The position numbers and the translations under genes were made by a program. The notes under the pieces are model-generated. The model saw only the letters and a list, made by a program, of their open reading frames with translations. It was not told the origin of the DNA and did not search any database. From positions 434,001-498,000 of the forward strand of contig NZ_JABFDF010000001.1 in the NCBI RefSeq assembly GCF_013403985.1: 64,000 bases of DNA, given 5' to 3'. Within the stretch, counting starts at the first letter, position 1, and the number at the start of each line of letters is the position of its first letter. This document shows positions 45,390-54,931 of the stretch, in pieces. This stretch comes from Winogradskyella ludwigii (GTDB lineage Bacteria > Bacteroidota > Bacteroidia > Flavobacteriales > Flavobacteriaceae).

Positions 45390-46892
45390 TTATCTATTCC
45401 TCCAAAAGAAAGGTGTCAATAATATCAGAACTGTAAACAATTCCAATCTACCAATAAGCATTAAAAAAGACGCCCACCATTTTCCTAAAGGTGGTAATGC
45501 AGAATAGTTATTTACAGGTCCAAAATCACCTAAAGCAGGTCCAACGTTTCCTAAACTAGATGCAGAAAGTCCAATGGCAGAAGCAAAATCCATCTGAAAC
45601 ATAGAAAAGACTAAAGCACCAACAATAAACGATAGCATATAAAGCATAAAGAAACCTAGAACATTAAATACAATATCTTTAGATACCGATTTCCCGTTAT
45701 ATCTCACAGGTAAAATCGCATTAGGATGCAATGCGCGTTTAAATTCAAAAAAGCTATTTTTTATTAAAATTAATTGACGTACTACTTTTACACCACCAGA
45801 AGTACTTCCGGCTGAACCACCTAAAAACATCATCCCAAAAAAGAAAACGGTTAAAAAGGGAGTCCAAAGTGTATAATCTGCAGAAACAAAACCAGTGGTA
45901 GTAATAACACTTAACACTTGGAACATGGCATGTCTTAATGCACTTTCTGCCTCACCTAAAACCATGGGATGGTCTATAGACGATTTTGAAACATCTGCTC
46001 TAAAATAAATTAAAAGTGCTGCTATGACTGTAAAAATAACGATAAATTTGAAGTAGAGTTTAAACTCTTCGTCATGTAAAATTTTAGAAACTTTACCTTT
46101 AAACAAGTAATAACTCAACACAAAGTTAGTCCCTGCTAAAAACATAAAGAAAATGATAATGTATTGCACTGCAGGATTATCATTCCAATACGCTACACTC
46201 AAATTTTTCGTAGAAAAACCTCCTGTAGACAACGTACTTAAGGCATGGTTAATTGCATCGAAGAAAGACATACCTGCAAGTTGTAACAGAATAGTTTCTG
46301 CAACGGTATAACCTACATAAATAAGCCATAAACGTTTTGCTGTATCTGTAATTCTGGGATGTAGTTTATCACCAGCTGGACCTGGAGCTTCTGCAGCAAA
46401 CAATTGCATACCACCAACACCAAGCAAAGGCAAAATCGCGATAGCTAGTACAATTATTCCCATACCACCAATCCAATGTGTTGTACTTCTCCAAAAAAGC
46501 ACACCCTCAGGTATCACTTCAATATCATTTAAAATACTAGCACCAGTTGTAGTGTAACCAGACATGGTTTCAAAAAAAGCATCTGTAAAAGAAGGAATCG
46601 CCTCGGTAACAACATATGGTAGAGTTCCTGAAAGCGACATCACTATCCACCCAAAAGCCACAACAATATATCCCTCTCGCTTATTCATTTCCTTACGATG
46701 GTCTTTTGTTCTGTACATAGCCAACACTCCTATGAGCAGAGTTGCAAGACCTGCCATAAACAATTGAAGCGTTACACCATCTTTATAAATAAAACTTATT
46801 AAGGTTGAAATAAGCATGAAACCACCATTAAACAACAATAGCAGTCCAAAAAAGTGAAAAATGATTTTATAATTAAGTTTAATTCGAGACAT
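45390..46892 (-). CDS. trkH: Trk-type potassium uptake protein, membrane subunit
   Basis: 500 aa, about ten or more membrane helices with the four pore-loop repeats of the TrkH/KtrB superfamily: SGYTTTGASIL, STGGFSTKNL, TTTGFVSAD and SLGNVGPALG. RSTTHWIGGMGIIVLAIAILP is a conserved family stretch. With TrkA it forms the K+ uptake system. It starts 9 bp after the trkA stop, so trkA and trkH form one operon (minus strand). Confidence 0.95.
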   Translation of the reverse strand: MSRIKLNYKIIFHFFGLLLLFNGGFMLISTLISFIYKDGVTLQLFMAGLATLLIGVLAMYRTKDHRKEMNKREGYIVVAFGWIVMSLSGTLPYVVTEAIPSFTDAFFETMSGYTTTGASILNDIEVIPEGVLFWRSTTHWIGGMGIIVLAIAILPLLGVGGMQLFAAEAPGPAGDKLHPRITDTAKRLWLIYVGYTVAETILLQLAGMSFFDAINHALSTLSTGGFSTKNLSVAYWNDNPAVQYIIIFFMFLAGTNFVLSYYLFKGKVSKILHDEEFKLYFKFIVIFTVIAALLIYFRADVSKSSIDHPMVLGEAESALRHAMFQVLSVITTTGFVSADYTLWTPFLTVFFFGMMFLGGSAGSTSGGVKVVRQLILIKNSFFEFKRALHPNAILPVRYNGKSVSKDIVFNVLGFFMLYMLSFIVGALVFSMFQMDFASAIGLSASSLGNVGPALGDFGPVNNYSALPPLGKWWASFLMLIGRLELFTVLILLTPFFWRNR

Positions 46893-46901
46893 GGTATTAA
46901 T

Positions 46902-48251
46902 CTATGAGAAAAATCGTTCTACTTCAGAAATAGATCGCGGCAAACAACAAACAACAACACGATCTCCGGCTTCTATTTTAAAACTTCCTAACGGTATTGA
47001 TCCGTGTCCATCTCTAATAACACCTCCAATAATAGCCGATTTTGGAAACTTTAAATCCTTAATGACCTTATTGGTTATTTTAGATTTTGGCTTTACTACA
47101 AACTCCAAAAGCTCAGCATTCATGTTTGTTAACTTAGTCATTGCGACTACTTCACCTTTTCTAATGTATCTAAAGATATTATTTGCTGCTAATAATTTTT
47201 TATTGATTAAGGTATCAATTCCTATGGATTGTGATAATTGATAATAATCCATATTCTCCACCAAAGCAATGGTTTTCTTTACTCCTTTAGATTTTGCTAA
47301 AAGGCAAGACATAATATTTGTTTCCGAGTTACCTGTTACCGCAATAAACGCATCCATATCAGATACATTTTCTTCATCTAATATATCTACGTTTCTACCA
47401 TCACCACAAATAACCAAAGCATTAGGCAACTCATCTGCTAAGTCTTCCGCTTTAGAGCGTCTACTTTCAATTAATTTTACATTAAATTTATTAGAACAAA
47501 GATCTTTAGCCGTTTTATAACCAATTTGACTTCCGCCAAGAATCATAACATTTTTAATATCAACTTTAACCTTTCCTGATAATTGAAATAATTCTTCACC
47601 ACCACCTTTACAAGTCATAAAGACAACTTTGTCACCTTCTTTAAAAATCGTATCACCACGTGGAATAATTGTGTATTGCGTTCCTAATCGCTGTATCGCT
47701 ATAGGAATAAAATGCAATTCAGAATATAACTCCGCAGCTTGTTTTACTGTTTTATCGAGAAAAGTTGCGGTTCTAGATAAACGCAGTCCTAACATGGTTA
47801 ACGCACCTCCTTCAAACTCATAAGTATCATTAAAGCCATATTGCTTTAATAGTAATTCTATTTCTGAAGCAGCTAAAGACTCAGGAGAAATTAACTCGTC
47901 TATACCAAATTTTGAAAATCCTACAGTTTCTTTATTATCTATAAATTCTGTGTTAGAAATACGTGCAATCGTACGTTTTGCACCCAATTGTTTTGCTAAT
48001 ACACAAGCTGTAATATTTGTAGTTTCTGAAGACGTAACAGCAATATAAAGCGATGCTGTATCAATACGCGCATCCTTTAAAACAGCAATAGACGTTGCAT
48101 CACCTTTTATAGTCCTAATATCCAGATGTTCTCCAGCATAGGCTAAATTATCTTTTTTTGTATCAATTAAAGTGATTTCTTGGGACTCGTAAGATAATAA
48201 TTTTGCCAAATGAAATCCTACTTCACCTGCACCTGCGATAATAATTTTCAT
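46902..48251 (-). CDS. trkA: Trk system potassium uptake regulatory protein TrkA
   Basis: 449 aa, two RCK units in tandem. Each has an NAD-binding Rossmann domain (MKIIIAGAGEVGFHLAKLL at the N-terminus; VMILGGSQIGYKTAKDL near 230), and each is followed by a TrkA_C domain (for example EGDKVVFMT and EAGDRVVVCC). It sits on the cytoplasmic face of TrkH and gates it in response to nucleotide. Probable promoter TATATTTG at 48275-48282 (minus). Confidence 0.96.
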   Translation of the reverse strand: MKIIIAGAGEVGFHLAKLLSYESQEITLIDTKKDNLAYAGEHLDIRTIKGDATSIAVLKDARIDTASLYIAVTSSETTNITACVLAKQLGAKRTIARISNTEFIDNKETVGFSKFGIDELISPESLAASEIELLLKQYGFNDTYEFEGGALTMLGLRLSRTATFLDKTVKQAAELYSELHFIPIAIQRLGTQYTIIPRGDTIFKEGDKVVFMTCKGGGEELFQLSGKVKVDIKNVMILGGSQIGYKTAKDLCSNKFNVKLIESRRSKAEDLADELPNALVICGDGRNVDILDEENVSDMDAFIAVTGNSETNIMSCLLAKSKGVKKTIALVENMDYYQLSQSIGIDTLINKKLLAANNIFRYIRKGEVVAMTKLTNMNAELLEFVVKPKSKITNKVIKDLKFPKSAIIGGVIRDGHGSIPLGSFKIEAGDRVVVCCLPRSISEVERFFS

Positions 48252-48274
48252 TGTATATCTTTGAAATAAGCATG

Positions 48275-48282
48275 CAAATATA
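48275..48282 (-). promoter_or_regulatory. Promoter -7 box of trkA-trkH
   Basis: TATATTTG on the minus strand, 23 bp from the trkA ATG at 48251; matches TAnnTTTG. No spaced TTG upstream. Confidence 0.5.
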
Positions 48283-48461
48283 CTTATAAGTCCTTAAAGT
48301 TATAAGTTAATAGCTGCCTAAAGTATTTAAAATGAAAGGTACGAGTAAAAGTGATAAGTTCTTAATCAATTTACGCGTAACATTTTTTTAATCATTATAA
48401 TATCATGTATATTTATTTTAACTTTAAATACGTCCAACTTTAAGTCCTTGTAACTTATCCA

Positions 48462-48469
48462 TATATTTG
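48462..48469 (+). promoter_or_regulatory. Promoter -7 box of menG
   Basis: TATATTTG followed by C, 12 bp upstream of the ATG at 48482. The frame's earlier possible start (48467) overlaps this box, so the 48482 start is preferred; the 5' UTR would be only a few bases long. Confidence 0.55.
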
Positions 48470-48481
48470 CAAAAAATTTTT

Positions 48482-49213
48482 ATGGCTGAAAAAGTAAATC
48501 CATACAAGAATAGTGACCAATCTAAAAAAGTTCAGGTTACTAAAATGTTCGATACGATTTCAAAAGAATACGATGGCTTAAATCGCGTGATCTCTTTTGG
48601 GATAGACATAAAATGGAGAAATAAGGTGGTAGACTTGGTTGCTAAAACCAATCCTGAAAACATTTTAGACATTGCAACAGGAACGGGCGATTTAGCTATT
48701 AGCCTAGCCACTACAAGCGCTAAAGAAATTATTGGATTAGATATTAGCGATGGCATGTTAGAGGTTGGTCGTCAAAAAATTAATCATAAGAGTTTAGACA
48801 AGCTTATTTCTATGGTTATTGGTGATTCTGAAGATTTACCTTTTGAAGATAACACCTTTGATGCGATTACTGTAGCTTTTGGCGTTCGTAATTTTGAACA
48901 CCTTGAAAAAGGCCTTGCCGAAATCCTAAGAGTGCTTAAACCAAATGGTATTTTTGTTATTCTTGAAACTTCAGTGCCTACAAATCCTATTTACAAAGCT
49001 GGTTATAAATTTCACACGAAACTAATTATGCCTACTATTGGAAAACTTTTTTCTAAAGATAAAGTAGCCTATAGTTATTTAAGTGAATCTGCTTCTGTTT
49101 TTCCTTATGGTGAAGCTTTAAACAATATTTTACGAAAAATTGGGTTTATAAATGTCAAAGACTTGCCACAAACAATGGGTGTGGCAACTATTTACTCAGC
49201 ATCTAAAGCATAA
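48482..49213 (+). CDS. menG: Demethylmenaquinone methyltransferase (MenG/UbiE)
   Basis: 243 aa. UbiE/COQ5 signatures: [20 protein letters not shown], the SAM loop [41 protein letters not shown] and the C-terminal [13 protein letters not shown]. It performs the last C-methylation of menaquinone, the respiratory quinone of Bacteroidota and the electron acceptor of the Nqr complex encoded elsewhere in the window. Its stop is one base before the porT ATG, so the two are co-transcribed. Confidence 0.96.
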   Translation: MAEKVNPYKNSDQSKKVQVTKMFDTISKEYDGLNRVISFGIDIKWRNKVVDLVAKTNPENILDIATGTGDLAISLATTSAKEIIGLDISDGMLEVGRQKINHKSLDKLISMVIGDSEDLPFEDNTFDAITVAFGVRNFEHLEKGLAEILRVLKPNGIFVILETSVPTNPIYKAGYKFHTKLIMPTIGKLFSKDKVAYSYLSESASVFPYGEALNNILRKIGFINVKDLPQTMGVATIYSASKA

Positions 49214-49214
49214 T

Positions 49215-49931
49215 ATGAAGCGAATTCTTGTCCTTTTAGTATTTTTATTAGCAATCCAAAGTACGTCTGCACAACTTTTTACTAAAGAAAAAGTAACTAA
49301 TCCTATAGATAATATTGATCAAAAGTTGTTGACTTGGGGTTATTTTCTAGGCTTTAACAAATACGACTTTAATTTTGACTACAATGAAGACCTAAAAGAT
49401 ATTCTCGTTGATGACTCTTTTGGATTTCATTTGGGACTTGTTGGTGATCTTCGTATTAATGATTATATGAATTTAAGATTAGAGCCAGGTGTTTTCTTTA
49501 CAACAAGAAATATACGCTATGATGAGAGCTATTTTCAAGGAGTAGATTTTAATGATTCTGATTTGCTTAGAGAGGTAAAATCTACTTATGTTCATATTCC
49601 GCTTTTATTAAAAATATCTACAAAGCGAATCAATAACTTTAAACCCTTTATTATTGGAGGTGTTTCTACAGCTTTAAACCTATCTAGTAATCAAGACAAT
49701 CCAAACGATAATAGTTCTGGAGAATTTAGAATGAAAAAAAATACATATTTCTACGAACTTGGTTTCGGTATAGATTTGTATTTACTCTACTTTAAATTCA
49801 CACCCTCTATTCGTGGCGTTTTTGCTATGAATGACGAAATTATTAGAGATGCCGATCCTAACAGTCCATGGACAGGAAACATTTCAAAAATGCAAACGAG
49901 AGGTGTTTTTATTAACTTTACGTTTCAATAA
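49215..49931 (+). CDS. porT: Type IX secretion / gliding motility protein PorT (SprT)
   Basis: 238 aa when started at MKRILVLLVF, one base after menG; upstream in-frame codons overlap menG and are unlikely. The signal peptide ends STSAQ (about 19). The rest is a PorT-type outer-membrane beta-barrel: LTWGYFLGFNKYDFNFDYNED, GLVGDLRINDYMNLRLEPGVFF and LLLKISTKRINNFKPFIIGG, ending with an aromatic strand (GVFINFTFQ). PorT is required for T9SS function. The order menG, porT, rRNA methyltransferase, TamL-like gene is a conserved flavobacterial arrangement. The 3' end overlaps the convergent methyltransferase gene by 7 bp. Confidence 0.9.
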   Translation: MKRILVLLVFLLAIQSTSAQLFTKEKVTNPIDNIDQKLLTWGYFLGFNKYDFNFDYNEDLKDILVDDSFGFHLGLVGDLRINDYMNLRLEPGVFFTTRNIRYDESYFQGVDFNDSDLLREVKSTYVHIPLLLKISTKRINNFKPFIIGGVSTALNLSSNQDNPNDNSSGEFRMKKNTYFYELGFGIDLYLLYFKFTPSIRGVFAMNDEIIRDADPNSPWTGNISKMQTRGVFINFTFQ

Positions 49932-50653
49932 ACGCGTCTCCTAAATTCGCTTAATAAAATTGCCGTCGCATTTGCAACGTTTAAACTTTCTGTTGCTTTT
50001 GTGGTTCCAAATTGAGGAATGGTTATTTTTCTAGTCACTTTTGCTTCTATAGCTTCAGATATTCCGTTGGCTTCATTTCCAAGGATTATAACACCTTCTT
50101 CTGGCAACGTTGCTGTATAGATATTTTCTCCTGCTAAGAATGTTCCAAATACAACGGTTTTATTTGTGTCTAAATACTCTTGTAAATCTAAATACTGAAT
50201 ATTTACACGAGTTAAAGAGCCCATTGTTGCTTGGACCACTTTAGCGTTATAACAATCTACAGTATTTATACTACAAACTAAATCTTTAATTCCGTACCAA
50301 TCACAAAGCCTAATTATAGTCCCTAAATTCCCAGGATCTCGTACAGCATCTAAAGCGACTATTAAACCTTTTTCATGAGACACTTTCTGTTTTGGAATTT
50401 CAAAAATAGCTAAAGCTGTATTTGGGTTTTTAAGTCCTGATATTTTTTTTAATTCGGCTTCTGAAATTTCAGTCGTTAATGCTGTTGGAGCTTCAAAAAT
50501 TGATTTTGTGGTAAAAAGATTCTTCAGAATATAGTCTGACTTTAAAAACTCTGAAATTCCTTTTATGCCTTCAACAATGAATAAACCATTTTGTTGTCTC
50601 GCCTTTTTTTGATCTAAACTTTTAATTAACTTTATTTGATTCTTTGATACCAT
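49925..50653 (-). CDS. SpoU/TrmH-family RNA 2'-O-methyltransferase
   Basis: 242 aa. N-terminal substrate-binding domain (QIKLIKSLDQKKARQQNGLF, VEGIKGISEFL) and C-terminal SPOUT knot with the three motifs ALDAVRDPGNLGTIIRLCDW, VIILGNEANGISEAI and IPQFGTTKATESLNVANATA. It methylates a ribose in rRNA or tRNA; the exact nucleotide is not predictable here. Convergent with porT, overlapping by 7 bp, and divergent from the TamL-like gene. Confidence 0.93.
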   Translation of the reverse strand: MVSKNQIKLIKSLDQKKARQQNGLFIVEGIKGISEFLKSDYILKNLFTTKSIFEAPTALTTEISEAELKKISGLKNPNTALAIFEIPKQKVSHEKGLIVALDAVRDPGNLGTIIRLCDWYGIKDLVCSINTVDCYNAKVVQATMGSLTRVNIQYLDLQEYLDTNKTVVFGTFLAGENIYTATLPEEGVIILGNEANGISEAIEAKVTRKITIPQFGTTKATESLNVANATAILLSEFRRRVY

Positions 50654-50798
50654 TAAAATGTATTTACATTTACATAAAATACAAAGTAAACCTTTTTTGA
50701 TTTAATAACGTTTCGAAATTAACGTGACTATACTATTTCTAAAGAAGAAATGGTATTATTTTTGTTTCATTCAATACTCATAAACAAGACACCTATTT

Positions 50799-50806
50799 TA
50801 AGTTTG
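50799..50806 (+). promoter_or_regulatory. Promoter -7 box of the TamL-like gene
   Basis: TAAGTTTG followed by C, 39 bp upstream of ATG 50846, matches TAnnTTTG and excludes the earlier in-frame codons as start. Confidence 0.5.
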
Positions 50807-50845
50807 CAAAAGTTTAGTTTAACATCTATTACCAACCAAAATTCA

Positions 50846-53392
50846 ATGTATCGTCGCATATTACTTTTGCTATGTGTCTTATTGTTGTGCTCTTGTAATG
50901 TTGTAAAACGTGTAAAAGACGGTGACTACCTTGTTAGCAACACTACTATTTTAGAAGATAGTACTCATGTTAGTAATGAACGTATTAATAATATAATTGA
51001 ACAAAAGACGAATTCTGGAATGCGAAAGTTTTTAGGCTTTCCCTTAAAACTTCACATATACAATCTTGCGAGGCCTAATATAGATTCCATTTTGTACGCT
51101 AATGTTTTAAGTGATTCTTCTAAAGTAAAACGAAAAACAGCACTCCTATCTAAAAAGCAATTTGATAAATTAATGGAATCGCGACGTAATTTTAACGCTT
51201 GGTTAAAACGTACTGGTGAAGCTCCTGTAATTTACAATGAAGATAAAACGATTAAAACAGCGAGTAATCTAAGAAAATACTATTACAGCAAAGGCTGGTT
51301 TAACAATGAAATAAGTTATGATGTTGTAAAAGACAGTAATAAATTGGCACAAGTAACTTATAAGGTTAAAAAAAAGACACCTTATATTTTAGATTCTCTG
51401 AGACCGTTTATAAGCAGCCCTGAAATTGATTCGCTTTACAGTGAATTTAGCAAAAACAGTTTACTTAAGAAAGGTGAACAATACGATGAAGAAAATTATG
51501 AAAATGAGCGAGATCGCATCAATACCTATTTGCGTAACTCTGGTTTTTATTATTTTGGACAAGATTATATCCGTTTTGAAATGGATACCATTAACACCAA
51601 TCACAAAATACATACTGATTTAATTATAGCCAACAGAACAATCAGAGGAGACGATTCTACAACGACAACTCCGTTTAAAGTTTATAAAATAAAAGAAGTC
51701 AACATTTTTACCGATGATAATTTTGAGAATCGATTTGAAGCAATTTCAGACACCACCACATTTAAAGGCTTTAATCTTTATAGCAAAGGAAAACTGAGAT
51801 ATAAACCCAAAGCACTTACAGATGCCATTTTTATTGCCAAAGGAAAAAAATTCAGTGCTTTAGCTCAAAGTAGAACATCACGCTACCTTAACGACCTTCA
51901 AATGTTTAGGTATCCAAATATAGATTTTATTGAAAATGAAAGTGATACCACACTTACTGCGAATATATTTTTAGAACCTAAAAAGAAATATGCGTTGAGT
52001 TTTGATTCTGATATTAATCAAAGTAATATTCAAAGTATAGGATTTTCATTTAGTTCAGGATTAAAAATAAGAAACATTTTTAGAGGAGCAGAAGTTTTAG
52101 AAATAACAGGAATAGCAGCCATTGGAGCCTCTAAATCCCGTAACGATCCTGATGATGCTTTTTTTGATATTAATGAATTTGGTGGTAATATTCGATTAAC
52201 CATCCCAAGACTACTCAGCCCGTTTAAAACAGGGAAGATTATCCCTAAATACATGTCTCCAAGCACAGCTATAAATTTATCTGCTACGAGTCAACAAAAT
52301 ATTGGATTAGATAAACAATCGCTTTCCGGAATATTCAGTTATAATTGGTACCCTTCAAAATCGGTAACCAACAAATTAGAATTATTTAATATTAATTTTG
52401 TTAAAAACCTGAATACTAGCAACTACTTTGGTGTTTACGATAATTCTTTTATTAGTTTAAATTCAATTGCTCGCGATATCAATTATATTGCTAGTGATGC
52501 TTTTTTATCCGATGACGATTTAGGGTCAAATCAATATGATCCTGCAGAAGTTTTTATCGATGATGTGCTGTCTGGCAATACCAGTTTAGTATCTAGTGAC
52601 GATGATTATTTAACCGTAAATAATATTAACGAACGAAAAGAACGACTCACAGAAAACAACCTTATTGTTTCTACAAGTTTTGATTACAAAAAAGATAAAC
52701 GAAATAATATTTTTGACAATGACTTCTCAATTCTTAAATTACGCTTTGAGCTTGCTGGCAACCTTTTATCTAATATCTCTAACCTTATTGGCTCATCTAA
52801 AAATGATGCTGGAAATTACGAAGTCTTTGATGTTGCATTTTCTCAATATTTTAAAACCGAAATTGATTACATTAAATATATAGATTTAGGCAACAAAAAT
52901 GTATTGGCGTTCCGCAGTTATGCTGGTATTGCAATTCCGTACGGAAACGCTAACAGTATTCCATTTGCAGAAAGTTTTTTTGCTGGTGGACCAAATGATA
53001 ATCGGGCTTGGACGGCTTATAATTTAGGTCCTGGAAGCTCTAAAAGCACAGATGAGTTTAACGAAGCTAACTTTAAACTTCATTTAAGTGCAGAACAACG
53101 TTTTAGTTTATTTGGTGCCTTTAAAGGTGCTGTCTTTGTAGATGCTGGGAATATTTGGAATGTTTTAGATAATGTTACTGACGAAGATGCTACATTAACA
53201 AACCTTGACTCCTTAAAAGATATTGCTATAGGATCTGGTTTTGGTTTACGATACGATTTTGATTTCTTTGTATTACGTTTCGATATTGGTTTTAAAACCT
53301 ATGATCCATCTCAAGATGAAAGCAACAGATGGTTTAGAGAATACAACTTTAGAAATGCCGTTTACAACATTGGTATTAACTACCCTTTTTAA
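50846..53392 (+). CDS. BamA/TamA-family outer-membrane assembly lipoprotein (TamL-like)
   Basis: 848 aa when started at MYRRILLLL. A lipoprotein signal (VLLLCSC, lipid Cys about residue 17) distinguishes it from BamA. POTRA-like domains occupy about 20-400 (KRVKDGDYLVSNTTILEDS, YKIKEVNIFTDDN, PKALTDAIFIAKGKKFS). The C-terminal Omp85 barrel (about 420-848) has the surface-protein signature FAESFFAGGPNDNRAW and ends in aromatic strands (NAVYNIGINYPF). Lipidated BamA-like proteins of Bacteroidota act with TamB in outer-membrane protein or lipid traffic; no tamB gene is adjacent here. Confidence 0.88.
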   Translation: MYRRILLLLCVLLLCSCNVVKRVKDGDYLVSNTTILEDSTHVSNERINNIIEQKTNSGMRKFLGFPLKLHIYNLARPNIDSILYANVLSDSSKVKRKTALLSKKQFDKLMESRRNFNAWLKRTGEAPVIYNEDKTIKTASNLRKYYYSKGWFNNEISYDVVKDSNKLAQVTYKVKKKTPYILDSLRPFISSPEIDSLYSEFSKNSLLKKGEQYDEENYENERDRINTYLRNSGFYYFGQDYIRFEMDTINTNHKIHTDLIIANRTIRGDDSTTTTPFKVYKIKEVNIFTDDNFENRFEAISDTTTFKGFNLYSKGKLRYKPKALTDAIFIAKGKKFSALAQSRTSRYLNDLQMFRYPNIDFIENESDTTLTANIFLEPKKKYALSFDSDINQSNIQSIGFSFSSGLKIRNIFRGAEVLEITGIAAIGASKSRNDPDDAFFDINEFGGNIRLTIPRLLSPFKTGKIIPKYMSPSTAINLSATSQQNIGLDKQSLSGIFSYNWYPSKSVTNKLELFNINFVKNLNTSNYFGVYDNSFISLNSIARDINYIASDAFLSDDDLGSNQYDPAEVFIDDVLSGNTSLVSSDDDYLTVNNINERKERLTENNLIVSTSFDYKKDKRNNIFDNDFSILKLRFELAGNLLSNISNLIGSSKNDAGNYEVFDVAFSQYFKTEIDYIKYIDLGNKNVLAFRSYAGIAIPYGNANSIPFAESFFAGGPNDNRAWTAYNLGPGSSKSTDEFNEANFKLHLSAEQRFSLFGAFKGAVFVDAGNIWNVLDNVTDEDATLTNLDSLKDIAIGSGFGLRYDFDFFVLRFDIGFKTYDPSQDESNRWFREYNFRNAVYNIGINYPF

Positions 53393-53547
53393 CTCTATTA
53401 TTATTAATTATAATAATTAAGCAATTCATAATTAAAAACTTAAGCTTCAAATTAATTCCTGAAAATCAAAAAACAGAAATCTGTTAAAACTATAACGTTT
53501 TCGGTATTATATAACAGATAAGGCTTAATAAATACTCAAAATTTATG

Positions 53548-53555
53548 TATTTTTG
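53548..53555 (+). promoter_or_regulatory. Promoter -7 box of fba
   Basis: TATTTTTG, 26 bp upstream of the ATG at 53582, matches TAnnTTTG; no spaced TTG seen. Confidence 0.5.
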
Positions 53556-53581
53556 ATACATAAATTTTCAATATAATAATT

Positions 53582-54649
53582 ATGAGTCATAATATCAAAC
53601 CTGGAGTTGCTACAGGAAAAGAAGTTCAAAACATTTTCAATTACGCTAAAGAAAAAGGCTTTGCCTTACCTGCTGTAAATGTTATTGGTTCTAACACTAT
53701 TAACGCTGTTTTAGAAACTGCAAGAGATTTAAACGCACCAGTTATTATTCAATTCTCTAATGGAGGTGCTCAATTTAATGCAGGTAAAGGCCTAAGTAAC
53801 GAAGGTCAAAACGCAGCTATTCAAGGTGCCATTGCCGGAGCAAAACATGTGCATCAATTAGCAGTAGCTTACGGTGTGCCTGTAATTTTACATACAGACC
53901 ATTGTGCTAAAAAATTATTACCTTGGATTGATGGTTTATTAGATGCAAGTGAACAGCACTTTAAAGAAACAGGAAAGTCTTTATATAGTTCTCATATGAT
54001 TGACCTTTCTGAAGAGCCAATTGAAGAAAACATTGAAATTTGTAAAACATACTTAGCTCGAATGAGTAAAATGGGTATGACTTTAGAAATTGAATTAGGT
54101 ATTACAGGTGGTGAAGAAGATGGTGTAGATAACAGTGATGTTGATGAATCAAAATTATACACACAACCTGAAGAAGTAGCTTACGCTTACGAAGAGTTAA
54201 GTAAAGTAAGTGATCAGTTTACTATTGCTGCTGCTTTTGGAAATGTACATGGAGTTTACAAACCAGGAAATGTAAAATTAACTCCAAAAATATTAAAGAA
54301 TTCTCAAGAATATATTACTGAAAAATATGGTGTTGAACATAACCATATCGATTTTGTATTCCATGGTGGATCTGGTTCTACAGTTGAAGAAATCAGAGAA
54401 GGAATTAGCTATGGTGTAATTAAAATGAACATTGATACAGATATGCAATATGCATTTTTAAGCGGTGTTAGAGATTACGTGCAAGAGAAAAAAGATTATA
54501 TACAAACTCAAATTGGTAATCCTGATGGACCTGAAGTACCAAACAAAAAGTACTATGACCCAAGAGTTTGGTTACGTAAAGGAGAAGATGCTTTTGTTGC
54601 AAGACTTAAAAAAGCATTTGAGGATTTAAATAATGTAGATACATTATAA
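53582..54649 (+). CDS. fbaA: Class II fructose-bisphosphate aldolase
   Basis: 355 aa. The metal-binding His pair is in VILHTDHCAKKLLPW; other zinc/phosphate-site motifs are ANVHGVYKPGNVK-like FGNVHGVYKPGN, DFVFHGGSGST and VIKMNIDTDMQYAF. LEIELGITGGEEDGVDNSD is diagnostic for the class IIA (E. coli FbaA) type. It cleaves fructose-1,6-bisphosphate in glycolysis and catalyses the reverse in gluconeogenesis. Monocistronic between its own promoter box and terminator. Confidence 0.97.
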   Translation: MSHNIKPGVATGKEVQNIFNYAKEKGFALPAVNVIGSNTINAVLETARDLNAPVIIQFSNGGAQFNAGKGLSNEGQNAAIQGAIAGAKHVHQLAVAYGVPVILHTDHCAKKLLPWIDGLLDASEQHFKETGKSLYSSHMIDLSEEPIEENIEICKTYLARMSKMGMTLEIELGITGGEEDGVDNSDVDESKLYTQPEEVAYAYEELSKVSDQFTIAAAFGNVHGVYKPGNVKLTPKILKNSQEYITEKYGVEHNHIDFVFHGGSGSTVEEIREGISYGVIKMNIDTDMQYAFLSGVRDYVQEKKDYIQTQIGNPDGPEVPNKKYYDPRVWLRKGEDAFVARLKKAFEDLNNVDTL

Positions 54650-54670
54650 TTATTTTAAACATTTATTAGA

Positions 54671-54711
54671 AACCCATTAGAACTCAAAATCAGAGTTTTA
54701 ATGGGTTTTTA
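54671..54711 (+). terminator. Terminator of fbaA
   Basis: AACCCATTAGAACTC, loop, then GAGTTTTAATGGGTTTTT; stem of about 14 bp with one mismatch and a T-tract, 22 bp after the stop. Confidence 0.85.
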
Positions 54712-54753
54712 TGTGTCGTGTATAATTAAACTATTTAGTTGGCTCCTTCAATT

Positions 54754-54784
54754 TTGGGGTTTCACTAAATTAATGGTAATTTTG
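54754..54784 (+). promoter_or_regulatory. Promoter of accD
   Basis: TTG at 54754-54756, 20-bp spacer, TAATTTTG at 54777-54784. This is the best two-box match to TTG-N17-23-TAnnTTTG in the window. It implies a 5' UTR of about 140 nt before the ATG at 54932. Confidence 0.6.
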
Positions 54785-54931
54785 TGCACTTTGCAATAGC
54801 AAAATATAACTAACTAAAACAACGATTAGAAATTTTAAGATTTCAAAATCGTAAACCTAAAACCTATCCTAGATATCTTACTACGATTGTCGAAGTAAGT
54901 ACTCAATGGATACTAAACCTAAATAATAGAT